From positions 248,001-312,000 of the forward strand of contig JALNQF010000017.1 in assembly GCA_028456385.1 (NCBI GenBank): a stretch of DNA of 64,000 nucleotides, read 5' to 3'. The translations under genes and the position numbers were made by a program. Position 1 is the first letter of the stretch. The number at the start of each line of letters is the position of its first letter. This DNA is from Ophiosphaerella korrae. Lineage: Eukaryota > Ascomycota > Dothideomycetes > Pleosporales > Phaeosphaeriaceae. This document shows, piece after piece, positions 32,038-42,705 of this stretch. Below the pieces are notes generated by a model. The model did no database searches. It was given only the letters and a program-made list of their open reading frames with translations, and had not been told where the DNA came from.

Positions 32038-33136
32038 ATGGCACTACCAAAAGCGAATAAGTTCAGAGTAGCTGCCGCTCATGCGGCCCCGATATTCATG
32101 AATAAGGCCGCTACGATAGCTAATACTGTCAAGCTCATCGAACGAGCTGCTGAAAGTGAAATCAGACTTCTTGTATTCCCCGAAACTTTCATTCTAGGAT
32201 ATCCGGTAAATAGCCCTGGCTCCGCAGATTGTAGAGCAAACACGTATACTCGTTGGCCGCTGACATACGCAGTATTGGGCTGAGTGTTGCCCTCCTTTGA
32301 AGTAAGTAGGTGCACTCGCAAAGTACGCCGAGGAAAGCGTTGTTGTGGAGTCGAATGGCGAAGACGTTAGTGCCATCCAAGACGCATGCCGACGCACCGG
32401 AGTGGCTATCAATCTAGGAGTTTCGGAGCGTGTTGCTAACGGCTACACCTTGTTTAATTCTCAAGTCATCATTGATAGCGACGGCAGTATCCTAGGAGTT
32501 CACCGCAAATTGCAGCCAACGAATGTCGAGCGATACGTGTGGGCACAGAGCAATGGTAGTTCCCTACGGAATTAGCTGCTTTCTTTGGGCTATAATTTGG
32601 GCGGTTTAGCATGCTGGGAGTATACGATGAATGGTGCGCGTCAAGCGTTGATCACCCAGAATCAACACATCTATGCTGGTGCATGGCCTGCACTGTCTAC
32701 GATGGCTGGCTTTGAAGCTGTCGCAGATGCACAGATTGAAGCACTCATGAAGACGCACGCTCTGACTGCCCAAGTCTTTGTCATCACTGCGTCAAATTAT
32801 GTTGACGAGACATGTTTGAACTGGATGGAAGAGAATCTCGGAAAGCAGGACCTGGTCAAATTTGGGGGAGGCTGGTCTTCTTCAATACTACACCCGTTCT
32901 GTTCATTCATTGCGGGCCTACACACGGGTGGCGAGGAAAGGCTTATGCACGGTGAAGTGGACTTTTCACAATTGGGTGGGGTGAAGGTATGGATCGATGC
33001 TGCAGGGCACTACCAACGCCCAGAGATCTTGAAATTCTCTTTCGACTCACGTCCATATTGGGCTGATGAGGAACCGGATCGATTCAAGCCACCGGTGGAG
33101 GACAAGGTACAGCCTGAAAATAGTGATACGGCATAA
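32038..33136 (+). pseudogene. Nitrilase-family pseudogene (two in-frame stops)
   Basis: Exon 1 (32038-32205) ends at FPETFILGYP, containing the catalytic Glu. A 67-nt intron (GTAAAT...CGCAG, phase 0) leads to YWAECCPPLK. A TAA at 32303 then interrupts a frame that continues VGALAKYAEESVVVES. The catalytic Lys lies in HRKLQPT. A TAG at 32573 interrupts again just before YNLGGLACWEY, which holds the catalytic Cys. The rest (AGAWPALSTMAGFE, PFCSFIAGLHTGGEE, GHYQRPEILKFSFD) is typical of fungal nitrilases. Both stops are explained by a single C-to-T change in CAA and CAG codons, that is CpA to TpA, the RIP preference. The catalytic triad is otherwise intact, so the loss looks recent. Confidence 0.82.
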
Positions 33137-33279
33137 TCTAACTCACCTTTTCTGCAGGCAGTGAAAGATAGGCGCGTAAGGGAACAGTAAACACTAACCA
33201 GAAATTGCATTGCCCATGATTTAACCACGATTCATTCAGGATTATAAACGATTTGTTAGCTATCCAATGTACTTGTAAC

Positions 33280-35873
33280 CTATTGTTGATGCTTTGTCAG
33301 TTCTGCAGGATTGATTGCATCCGGCTCGCTCACGATGCCGACATGTCTCTTGAATCGCCAAAGCCACTCCGCATAATCGGCAGGTGTTTGATTCCAGGGG
33401 TCATCTCCATCATACACAATCCATCTAGCCTGGTGCTGTATCTCCTCATCAGAAGGAATATGAGAATTTGGGTTCTTATCGCTGATAGTCGCAGCAACCC
33501 AACGCTTTAATTCGATCTCGAAGACCCGGAAAAAGTTCATATCGTCTGGAAGTACTCTTTTTGGTTGTTCATGAAGATCAAATATTGTGGTTCTGTTAAG
33601 TGGTACCACAGTATCCTCATTAGTCGAGGAGTCATATGGATTATTGTTTGACATATGCGTGTGAGATGTGTGAGATGTATCTTGAGCGTTGCTCTGGAAC
33701 GGAAACGGCTGTTGGGTTACTAGGTCCCATCCGTCCAAGACTTGCTGTGATGATACATTTAGATGAAGACCGGGCATAGCGACTATCCCAAGCACTTCTG
33801 TTCGTTGTTTAAAACTAGATAGCCATTCCGGGCTAGAGTAAATGCCCTTCACGACCCAATTTGCGAACATATCAGAAGGTGTAGCCGATGTTCTCTCCAT
33901 TTGCCGTACAATTTCGCACATCTCTGTTTGTAGCTGGCTATCTTGTAGTGGTGTTCCAGCTAAGCGGGGACCAACGGCAAATGCTCGTAATTTCGCCTCA
34001 AGCGGACATTGCTCAAACAGATGATCTTTACCATTGATTCTTAATGGCGAGTGTCTGCTTTCACTTGATGTTCTTATCGGGCCGAAACTAGCTTCTCTGG
34101 TAAGTTTTGGCGAAGACATTATCAAATCGCGTAACCAGGAATCCCCATAGACCAATGGGTTAGCAGATGAACATGTATCTGCCAAAGCTTCTGCGGCAAA
34201 GATGATACGGCAAGCTTCGAGTTGGATGACATGGTTCGTAGGTAGTTTCTCGTGTGTATCTACGTAGTTTTGAATAAAAAACTCAATCTCCATCTTGAGT
34301 AGTTCATAAGCGTTTGGTGGGGAGCCCGATGGCGGGTCGCTTGCCCTCATTGGAACAAGTGTGGTTCGCTCATAGTCAATGAAATCTATGCAGTTTTGTT
34401 AGTCCGTCAGTCTTTTTAGAATTTTGGTATAATACTGACAAGGTGGAACAGCGCTTTCGACCATTCGCACTATCGCATCATCGAACCCCCAGTCACCCTT
34501 CCACTCTGCCATTGTTGCTCCAATTTTAAAGTGATCCGCCAGATGATCTGTTCTTTCTGTCCAAGTGGCTATTTCCAGTCCACAGAATCCACACCGAGAT
34601 TTGATATCTGGCATGGGAATCATCCAGTCTTTCATTGACCAGCTCTGAAATTTGGTATTGTGAACTAGTCGCAGGTGTTGTACAAGATGGTCTTTACGAT
34701 GAAATGTTCTTTCATCCAACATTCGCTCTTGACAAGAGGTGTAATGGTGGCTTTCAATATGTGAATCTTCGGGCGCAACTTTACCACAGAACACACAACA
34801 AAGCTCTGTTGTCTCTAAATCTGGAGCACGAGACCCATGAAGTGCACACACCCATTTTTCAAGGGGCAGATGGAGTGACTTCTCATGGCGCTGCCAGTCG
34901 TACTTTGTCTTGAATGTCTCAGTGCAAAATGTGCACTGATAAGGCATGTTAGAGTGGGTTACAGGATCTGTCTCTATCCGACGACGCCTACTCGCACGCT
35001 TTCTTCGAGCTGGCTGACGCACCCTACGCGATGATTGTGAACCAGAGGAAAAATGAGCGGATATCTCACTGGAATGTGAAGTACCAGCACTGCTCGTCGA
35101 TGAGATGGCATAAGGGGACCGCCATGGCGCGTTTTCCACATGATCGAAATCTTTTCCCACATCAACATCTAAAGAAATCTTCAGTGCTGCTCTGAAAAAT
35201 CTGCTGATTTATTAGTTATTTTGTACTCACAGGATTCCTTCTCCAAGTTGGATGCCATCGCTCTTGCAATGGCACCGACATCAGCGGGCTCATGTTCTGG
35301 TGGTGAATCAACCCAACGCTGCATGGGATTTTTCGGCTGTGAGGCCTGTTGAAGAGCCGGAGTGCCAGGTCTTTGCATAATTTCAATTGGGTTTGTTGGC
35401 GTATGCTGAACCTGAGGTGATATAGGGTGAACCATTTGGACCTTGCCACGACGACGAGCATTTGCAAACCAATTTGTAAGCTGCGCTTGATTTAACCCAG
35501 TCCGCTGTTGAAGCAAAATCATGTCATCATCTCTAGGATAGGGATGCTGCTGATGAGCGGCAAGCCAGCTCTTCAGCGTCCGGATGACTTCTCTGGAGAA
35601 TCGACTACCGAGCTTAGGGCGATTGATTGGAGTACCTGGTAATAAAGGGGAAGAGATCGCAGTGGAATCGTTTGTTGTGCCTTTAAGTGCAGGATCTGTC
35701 AACCACTGGGGTTCAAAGTGCTGAGTCACAGTTTGCGCAGCTGCCAATGCGGCGGATAGCTCAGTAAAACCGGAATCATGAAATGCATAATGTGTATCGA
35801 GAGGCTCATTACCGAATGTGAAAGGATATGACACATTTGGATCATCAGATAACTGATGAGTTGCGTTGTCCAT
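33280..35873 (-). CDS. Homeobox (TALE-type) plus C2H2 zinc-finger transcription factor
   Basis: Three exons (35873-35231, 35168-34440, 34385-33280) with phase-1 introns of 62 and 54 nt give 825 residues. A KN/TALE homeodomain lies at about 88-147 (WLAAHQQHPYPRDDDM then LTNWFANARRRGK). A basic stretch follows (RRVRQPARRKRASRRRR, probable nuclear signal), then C2H2-type fingers: YQCTFCTETFKTKYDWQRH, a second with CVFCGKV, a third around FHRKDHLVQHLRLVH and a fourth with CGFCGLEIATW. The C-terminal 370 residues lack a known domain but keep repeated Trp-rich segments. It is a nuclear DNA-binding regulator. The start is the ATG at 35873; the frame is open upstream, but without an ATG. Confidence 0.85.
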
Positions 35874-36319
35874 TGTCACAACTTTACGAATCAAGCGAAA
35901 GGGAGCGAAAGGAAGTGAAGCACAAGGGTTGGACAAGCGATAGCGGAGCCAAGCGGAGGGCTAGCCTATGATTAGTGTGGTTCTCAGTGGCTTACGTATC
36001 CGGTGCGTTTCCCCACCTAACCCGCTGCACAGGCTTTTCATCATGCGCACTGTCAAAGCCCTAAAACGAGACTAGATATGTATTATTTAATTGAGAAGTA
36101 ATTCCAGGTTCTCTGATGTATTCCAAACTAAAACGGTAGTGGTTTCCCAGTCTAACAGTGTTGCGTATTACCTAGGTTAACTAGAATCTCCACAACCTTT
36201 TCAAGATACCATGCTCGAAAGTCAAAGAAAGTCAAATCTATTATCAAATCAAAGAAAAGCTCCTGGGAAGAAACTCCTCTATTGAGGGATATAGTAATTT
36301 GCTGTACAATTGAACTCTC
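35874..36319. other. Intergenic region
   Basis: Upstream of the homeobox gene and downstream of the M20 peptidase gene, both on the minus strand. Nothing recognised. Confidence 0.35.
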
Positions 36320-37515
36320 CTACGTTAGAAAGTGAAGTACCAACTTCTTGTATCCTGATATACTTTCTATCAACTCCGACACATTCATATACTCCCCTGG
36401 CCCATGCGCTACTAAAATTGACCCTGGCCCATACAAAACTCTATTCTTACAACACTCTGGCTTCAGTCGAGGCACGTCCGCCCCAAATGCCACCGGGGCA
36501 GCATCAAAACCGTCAATCTCCCAGTCCAGCAGTACTTCAGGATACTCGAACACGAACTCCACCTTCGCATGCGGATGCAGACTTACTATCTCTGTCACTT
36601 TGGACTTGACGCCGGCAAGGTCGGATACTATGCGTACTTCGCAGAGCGCTTTGGCTGACGGGGCGACAATATTGTGTTTCTCACCGCCCTCCAGAGTCCC
36701 AATATTAAATGTGGAAAAGCCGAGGATATCAGATTTTGGCCAGCTAGCTGCAGAAAGATCGTTCAATACCGCGAGCAGCGCCGAAGTCGCGCTTTGTCCA
36801 AGATGCGGATACCCTGAATGACTTGCGACGACCATTAACACATTTGCGCACTTAGCTTGTGTGGGCAATGAACCTACCATGATATACCTTTAGTGATGAC
36901 TTCAAGCACTACCTGTCCCTTGTGCCCTTTTGCAAGTTTGCTTTCGGTTGGCTCAGCGAATATACCGGACTCCCATGCTATTCCCATATCATTTGCAGCT
37001 ATCATCCCATGGCCGCCATTTTCTTCGCCAACGACGAAGAGTAGGCCGATGTCGCCCTCGGGCCGGACTTTGCCTTCTCTTCTGAGCTCCTCTGCGGCGA
37101 CTATTTGAGCTGCTAGTGGGCCGAGATCGTCAGACGATCCTCTCCCGCGGATGATATTGCCATCGACTGTGAGTGGTATGTGTGGTGGCACGGTATCCAT
37201 GTGAGCTGTAAGAAGTATGCGAGTTTGGCGTGAGGATCCAAGGTAGGCATAGACATTATGACGAGTGGACCCTGGTGAGATGGGAATTCGTTCGACGGTA
37301 TATCCTAATGATTGAAGATATTGTTCTAGGAAGATACCGATTTCAAATTCTTGCTCGCTGGTACTGACAATGGACATGAGTGATATCAAAAGGCTAACTA
37401 CTGGATGACCCATCATAGCTGCTGTCTCCTCAAGTGTTATATGTGAGGCTTGAGGAATAGCTTCGTTGAAATTTGCCTTCTTAAAGGAACTGTAGGTACG
37501 GGGGTGCGTTATCAT
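36320..37515 (-). CDS. M20-family metallopeptidase (ArgE/DapE/carboxypeptidase type), 5' end uncertain
   Basis: Two exons (to 36878, and 36821-36320) splice across 56 nt (GTAGGT, GCAAG, phase 2) to read TKGISCHSGYPHLGQSATS, the hallmark dimerisation-domain loop. Metal ligands are visible: His in LLTAHMDTVPP, bridging Asp in GRGSSDDLGPLAAQ, catalytic and metal Glu in VVGEENGG, a ligand in FAEPTESKLAKGHKG and the last His in LVAHGPGEYM. The family cleaves terminal residues or acyl groups from peptides and amino acids. The first ATG in frame is at 37515 and gives about 379 residues. Homologues often have a signal-peptide exon further upstream, which I could not find, so cellular location is open. 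Confidence 0.8.
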
Positions 37516-37536
37516 AAATTGGTAATCTCTAGCCAA

Positions 37537-38232
37537 GAGATTCGCCTTTCCCGTCGGAAATCAAATATGGTGTAGCGCAGTGTTATACTAAAGAATGATC
37601 AGTGTCACCCTTACTAAGACCTTGCAGCCAAGCGATGTTATCGAGGATAAATGACTACTCGGCATTGTCAAGTGAGTTGTTCTTTTAGATTAAGTTGTTG
37701 GGAGCCTGGCTGAGACAAAATGGGAGTGTAGTTCACTATCAGTATTGAGCGCACCTTTTTTCGGGAATTCGGCGGTTATAAAACCAGACACGCAGACACC
37801 AAATCTACATCACGCATATTCTTTTCCTTTACCATTAGGTATCTGATTAACAGGATCAATTGGACGACTACATTATACACGTGCTTCATGCCTTCGATCC
37901 CAGCCCATAAAATTGAGGCATATGCCCTGGAATATAGTACAGGTGCGATCCAGACACTTCCACGGCATTGCGTCGGGAAACGTCACAAGAGTAGTCAAAT
38001 AACGCCTATAGACATCAGAACATCGGTCGGAAATGCAAATATCATAATATTCCATTGTGTGGCCTATGTGACGTGTCCATCGTCGGTACCCCTGATCGTT
38101 GTCTACAGGTGTGTTCTCAACAGCGATATGGAAGAGTCCTCGCACAGCGATATTGGGTCGAGATTGCGTTCCATCGAGCAGTTCAAGAGGCGCAAGCGAG
38201 GCTGTGGAGAAGGCAAGTCGAAGCCTACTTAT
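37537..38232. other. Intergenic region with short open frames
   Basis: Two overlapping open frames, about 90 codons minus (37873-38145) and 117 codons plus (37888-38241), are present. Neither has a domain or a clear start context; the plus frame runs into the GPI-protein gene on the other strand. No confident gene. Confidence 0.3.
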
Positions 38233-39054
38233 CTAGACTAGTAGAACAAAGACACCTGCCAAGGCAGTAACGATGATGTATGGGAGCGCAACTAGTGCGC
38301 TTGCGTCGCTGGTTGTGACTTGCTGTGGTTTTCCACCCGCAGCGGCGGTGTTTGGGCTCGCCGTACCTGGTGCTTTGTTAGTATAAACTCTTGATTCTGA
38401 TATATTTTCCTTACCTGTTGGAGCGGCACCACTAGCACTCGCACTTCCGCTGGCAGCATTGCCAGCAGTAGACTTTTGTTTTTGTTGCGAACAAAAGGTA
38501 GTCAAGGTGGTGTTTGATGTCAACTCCATCAATTTTGGCTGCGACTTTTGAACTTTTGCTTTGAGTTTATCAACCCGGGTACCATTGAGTTTATGCTTCG
38601 CAGCGAATGCATCCAAAGCCGTTTGATTTTTTACGAGATCAGCCATTTTTTGCAGCCTTTTCATTTGTTTGCAAGCTCCCTTCATTTTGCTCTCTGCCGC
38701 GAATTTGGGACACTCGGTGGTCAGGGTGGTGTTGGCTGACAAGGCCTGTAGTTTTGGGCCCGCATCTGCAGCCTTCTTTTTCAAATCATCGACTTTGGCA
38801 GTGGTCAGCTTGCCATCCGCAACAAGTTTATCGAGCTTTGTCTGGTTGGAGGCGAGCTGGGTGATGCGCATGAGCTTTTTCATCTCCTTGCAGGCTCCCT
38901 TGACGGTGTCACCGCCTTTGGACCTGGAACTGTTGCGGTTCTGACGGGCTTCCAGGTCCGGTAATTCAATATCGGCAAAGTCCACATCAGACGCCGCGAA
39001 CGATGTTGCCACCAGGGCAAAGAGGACGGTGATGAGGACGGTGAAAGAGCGCAT
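38233..39054 (-). CDS. GPI-anchored surface protein with tandem 70-residue Cys/Asn-rich domains
   Basis: The ATG at 39054 opens a signal peptide (MRSFTVLITVLFALVATSFA). Two copies of a domain follow, both starting KGACK-x-MK-L and ending in a NTTLTT-x-C motif (about residues 50-120 and 121-190). They are rich in Lys/Leu/Asn, probably helical, each with paired Cys and N-glycosylation sites. A Ser/Ala/Gly-rich linker precedes a hydrophobic C-terminus (VALPYIIVTALAGVFVLLV) with small residues before it, as in GPI-attachment signals. A 48-nt intron (38367-38414; GTAAGG, branch TACTAAC, CACCAG) is a multiple of three with no stop, so spliced (257 residues) and unspliced (273) forms are both open. 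Function unknown; wall or adhesion is plausible. Confidence 0.72.
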   Translation of the reverse strand: MRSFTVLITVLFALVATSFAASDVDFADIELPDLEARQNRNSSRSKGGDTVKGACKEMKKLMRITQLASNQTKLDKLVADGKLTTAKVDDLKKKAADAGPKLQALSANTTLTTECPKFAAESKMKGACKQMKRLQKMADLVKNQTALDAFAAKHKLNGTRVDKLKAKVQKSQPKLMELTSNTTLTTFCSQQKQKSTAGNAASGSASASGAAPTGKENISESRVYTNKAPGTASPNTAAAGGKPQQVTTSDASALVALPYIIVTALAGVFVLLV

Positions 39055-39597
39055 GGCGACGAATGGTAGAGGATTGGTAGAAAATAATGAACAGGACAAA
39101 ATAGGCACAGAGAAGGGGAACGGGCCAGCCACAGAAGAAAAGGAGGAAGGAAGATGGGGTGGGGAGAATATTTGAAAATGCTCCGAGACAGCGGTTATTG
39201 TAGCAGAAGCTGGATGCAACTCTTGGCCAAACCATATCTGCTGGGGCAGGGGACGTGAGCTTAGCGGTAAACATATTCGTAGGCACCCACGCGGCCTTGG
39301 CTGTGAAACTTGACAGCAGGGTGATTAGACGTGGGACGAACTTGCTCAGGCAACTGCTTTGCGTATAGACAAGTGGGCCAGTCGCAAAAGGACTGTGAAG
39401 AGGGAGTGGGAGCGGCGGTGGTGGTGTCGACAGCTTGCTGTCAGTGTTTCACATGTGGTTAGAATTATGCGTGGCTAAGCTTTGCGTGCGCGTCTTGGCA
39501 TGTAGCTCGTTTCAGAGGAGCAACGCGGGGATATGCTGAGACAAAGACCACCAAATGCTCATGCCATGCCTGATGCACCAATCAGCGCGCGGTTTTG
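39055..39597. other. Intergenic region
   Basis: Promoter side of the GPI protein and 3' side of the next minus-strand gene. No element recognised. Confidence 0.3.
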
Positions 39598-40218
39598 TCA
39601 TCTCGGGAGACCGTTGCCAGCTCCACCGCTTGCCGTGTGCATCTCAGCTGGATTCGTCCTCACCCCCGGCCCTCGGGGTCCAGGCTGTCTTCGCAGCGCC
39701 AGCAGCACCGGCTCGTCGTGCCTGGCTACCGTGATGCCTGCTGCGCTGACGCCTGCGCCGCCGTTTGGTCTTGCGCCTGCGGTTGCCCTTGGAGCCTCGC
39801 CGGGCCCGCGCCGCATCAGGTCGTCAAGCCCTAGGTCGCGCCACGCGGGTTCCTTCTTCGTTTGAGTTGCGCGTTGGATGCCAAACGCCGCGTGCTGGTC
39901 GGGCACCACGTCATCCTCGTCCTCGGGGTTGACGGGCTGCAGATGCGGCGGTATGTAAATGTCCTCGGGAGCGAGCTGGGACGACGTGGGGTTGGTGAAG
40001 GATTCCAGGAGGTCTGCGTGGTGCGAGTGGTGCATGTGCAGGTACGTTGCACTTGAGTCACGCGTCTGAGTTTGGTCAGACAAGCCCCAGCATGGCGGCA
40101 GCAGGCGCTTACCATTGTGGATGTTGTTAGTGGTGTTGGTGGTGGTGTTGGTGTTGTCAGTGTTGCTGGCGTCGACTGTATTCCACGAGCTCGAGCGGAA
40201 TATCACCGCGCATCGCAT
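39598..40218 (-). CDS. Hypothetical protein
   Basis: The minus-strand frame opens at 40218 with a short N-terminus and a microsatellite-encoded Asn/Thr run (NTNTTTNTTNN), then a coherent polar sequence (SFTNPTSSQLAPEDIYIPPH, PEDEDDVVPDQHAAFGIQ, EPAWRDLGLDDLMRRGPG). A 99-nt intron (40014-40112, GTAAGC to CGCAG, phase 1, multiple of three) is likely. Removed, it gives about 173 residues; retained, 206. The opposite strand is also open here because of high GC, so the strand is chosen for acidic-patch continuity and splice signals. No family recognised and moderate doubt that it is real. Confidence 0.45.
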   Translation of the reverse strand: MRCAVIFRSSSWNTVDASNTDNTNTTTNTTNNIHNGKRLLPPCWGLSDQTQTRDSSATYLHMHHSHHADLLESFTNPTSSQLAPEDIYIPPHLQPVNPEDEDDVVPDQHAAFGIQRATQTKKEPAWRDLGLDDLMRRGPGEAPRATAGARPNGGAGVSAAGITVARHDEPVLLALRRQPGPRGPGVRTNPAEMHTASGGAGNGLPR

Positions 40219-40336
40219 AGTCGAGTCATTGCGCTAACCGCTTCTGGGCACTCCCCACTCTCTTCATCCCACCATAAAATGCTGCGGATTCTCCTCGTGT
40301 TGCATAGTCGAGAGGTAATAAAAGGAACCCACCATC

Positions 40337-40826
40337 ATGGCAGAAGGTCGTTGCAACTGCGGAGGGATCAAAGTCAGACTCGAAGAACTGCCTAAGCAGT
40401 CAATAATCTGTTATTGGTCCGTCCACGCCCCAAGTGGAACATTGCCTTTCCTTCTCAACTAGCCATCTAGCTCCAATTGCCGCCGAGCAGGGTCCAGTAT
40501 TGGCTCTCTCATCTATGCCCTCGAAAAAGATCAAGTCGATATTGATGACCCAAATGGGTATCTAAAGTCCTACCAAGATAGCGACACAAAAAGCGGAAAA
40601 ACCATCATACGCCGCTTTTGTTCCAGTTGCGGCTGGTAAGGAGATCTAAACCAGTTGCTGAGATTTGACTAATATACTATCAAGTCCAATCGCCTCTCTC
40701 CCTTCTGAAGACTCGCCCAAGGTCCTTCTGAAGGCTGGTCTCTTTGAACACCTTCCGCCTCCCGCAGTCAAATCGTTTCCGCAAGAAGAGCCTACATGGA
40801 TTAAGATTAGCTCTGGTGGGCTTTAG
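40337..40826 (+). CDS. GFA/CENP-V domain protein (zinc-binding)
   Basis: Three small exons (40337-40416, 40471-40635, 40685-40826) agree in phase and give 128 residues. The zinc ligands form as the splices are made: RCNCGGIKV near the N-terminus, ICYCSNCRRAGS across intron 1, and FCSSCGCPIASLP across intron 2. These are the Cys sets of the glutathione-dependent formaldehyde-activating enzyme/CENP-V fold. Most fungal members are uncharacterised small cytosolic proteins; formaldehyde-glutathione adduct chemistry is known only for some. Donor 1 is GTCCGT, atypical, but the phase and the restored CxxC pattern support it. Confidence 0.82.
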
Positions 40827-41312
40827 AGTAGGCATACCGTGCACATTGAGAACAAAATATAAACTTCTTCTCTGCTTGATGTTCTCGAATGACATGAATT
40901 AGCCTACACTACGTCCCTCAAACTAGCTCAATCATGTAGCAGAAGTAGTGTGCTAAGTATGTGGCGTCTCAAAGAAGGTGATGGATATGGTCATCATGCT
41001 AACAATGTGCTAGCCGTACTTTGCTAGAGTCGGTGTAGCTAGAGTGACAGACCACTAACTTTCACGTTCAGTGTGAGCGGCACTACATTAACTTCTGAGC
41101 ATTTTCATCATATGGTATCGCATGATAACTAAGCCTCGTCATGGTAAGCACAGGTTTTGTACCACTGCTTCGATCCCGTCAACAACGTTTCGAGGCCATG
41201 TTTCGCAACACGTGACCGCGCGTTAGGCCCGTGCGTCTCCAATCTTCCCCACTTTATAGGGCAATCATGTCCTTTATCACAACAACAAGATCCCACAAGC
41301 TGATAAATTTAA
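40827..41312. other. Intergenic region
   Basis: Between the GFA-family and F-box genes, both on plus. AT-rich 3' part before the ATG at 41313 (GATAAATTTAA). Nothing else recognised. Confidence 0.3.
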
Positions 41313-42705
41313 ATGGGAGACGCCCGAAAGCCTCTGCGTCTGCCGCCATGGCTTGCTAGACATGTCGATCTAGGCTTCGATTCAGACGATATATCTGCTC
41401 TTGTTGGCTCTATCAACTCTAGCCAGGATCACTCATTGTCATCATACATACACCTTCCTGCCGAGATTCTTCTTCATGTGCTCGAATTTGTGCCCCTTAA
41501 TCATCTCCTCGATTGGCGAAGAGTATGCCGTGGCTTTCGAGATGCGATTGATGGCCGCATACTGTATCACCACCTGCAGCGAACTCAACTGATTGCCTTC
41601 ATAGGCGTCCGTGAGCTTTATCCCTTGAGGCATATGAGCGAAGAGGAGTACCATCAAATTAGGTTTCTCTACGCCAATTTTCATCATATCGACCCTGACA
41701 CAAGACACTCAACCGGCTTGCGTGCTATATGGAATAGTAGGCATGCCGTTTTCAAGATTGAGGACAGCTGGTTTGATTCTTTTCGCAAAATCGACATTCA
41801 GGCTTCCAGTGACGACGACCGACCTGATTTCTATGATAGATCTTGGAAACCTATATTTGACACCCTTACGCTCCACCACACTGATCATCATTTCGGCGAA
41901 CTTACTTGGTGCATCAAACTTGACCATGCAGTGCTTGATCTAGGCCTTCCATTAGGGGTTGGAAACAACCCACTCAAAGTTGATGTCCGACTCAGTGAGA
42001 GAACTATCAGGGTAGCATGGAGGGATATGTTATTTCGCTTTCTGAAGACCGAGACTGCTCTGCAACATATGTTTGACCAGGTCAGTTTTTTCGCAAGAAT
42101 AACTAAATCGGTACTAAAGGGCTACGAAGAATCAGGACGCTAGGTTTACTTTCTCGCTCGCCGAAGATTGCCTGCGACAAGTGCGGCGCCAATGTTTGCA
42201 CTCAGCGCTCAAAATAGACGACAAAGTGGATCGCCATCGCAAATGGACACTTCGAAACCTTCCTGGATTGTTTGGCAAGCCCTTTAAACATATCACTGAT
42301 TTACACTTGATAGAAACAAGAGCAGTTGATACCTTGCTACTTCTCCGGCGTGAGGCTTCCATGACTTCGAAGCAAATTGCCCAGCTACAACAGTTGAACA
42401 AGGACTACCAAACAATGATACAAGAAATAGATCAGCTGGACTGGGACTTCAGCAAATTCAAAACCATGTTGTCGGTGCCGAACGCCCAGTTCAGCCAAGG
42501 ACTACGAGGCCACATGGCTGAGAACGTACCGCTTGACCCAATCGCATGGCCGGAAAAAACAATAGCTACAATCTCTGAGAGCGTCAGGAAATGGCACAGT
42601 CAGAAGAAAGTTATAGGAAAAATTTCGGATTTACTACGTGCTTCAAGTGAGGCGCTCGAATATTTCGACGACGACAATTTCGCAGATCTGAGCAGTCAGA
42701 TCTAA
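41313..42705 (+). CDS. F-box protein
   Basis: Exon 1 (41313-42080) and exon 2 (42136-42705) join across a 55-nt intron (GTCAGT to ATCAG, phase 0, branch AACTAAAT) and give 445 residues. An F-box lies at about 44-90: HLPAEILLHVLEFVPLNHLL then WRRVCRGFRDAI. F-box proteins recruit substrates to SCF ubiquitin ligases through Skp1. Downstream is a Trp/Asp/His-rich middle (FDTLTLHHTDHHFGELTW) and a helical C-terminus with heptad-like spacing (ITQ-type Gln/Leu rows around QIAQLQQLNKDY) that may form a coiled coil. No LRR or WD repeats, so the target is unknown. Confidence 0.75.

Noticed and set aside
37873..38145. 90-codon minus frame in the 37.5-38.2 kb intergenic region
   Set aside because: Some Cys-containing protein-like look but no start context, homology or splice partner; left as intergenic.
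39533..39865. Plus-strand frame opposite the hypothetical gene at 39.6-40.2 kb
   Set aside because: Pro/Ser-rich antisense reading of GC-rich DNA; weaker than the minus frame, although the strand choice is not certain.
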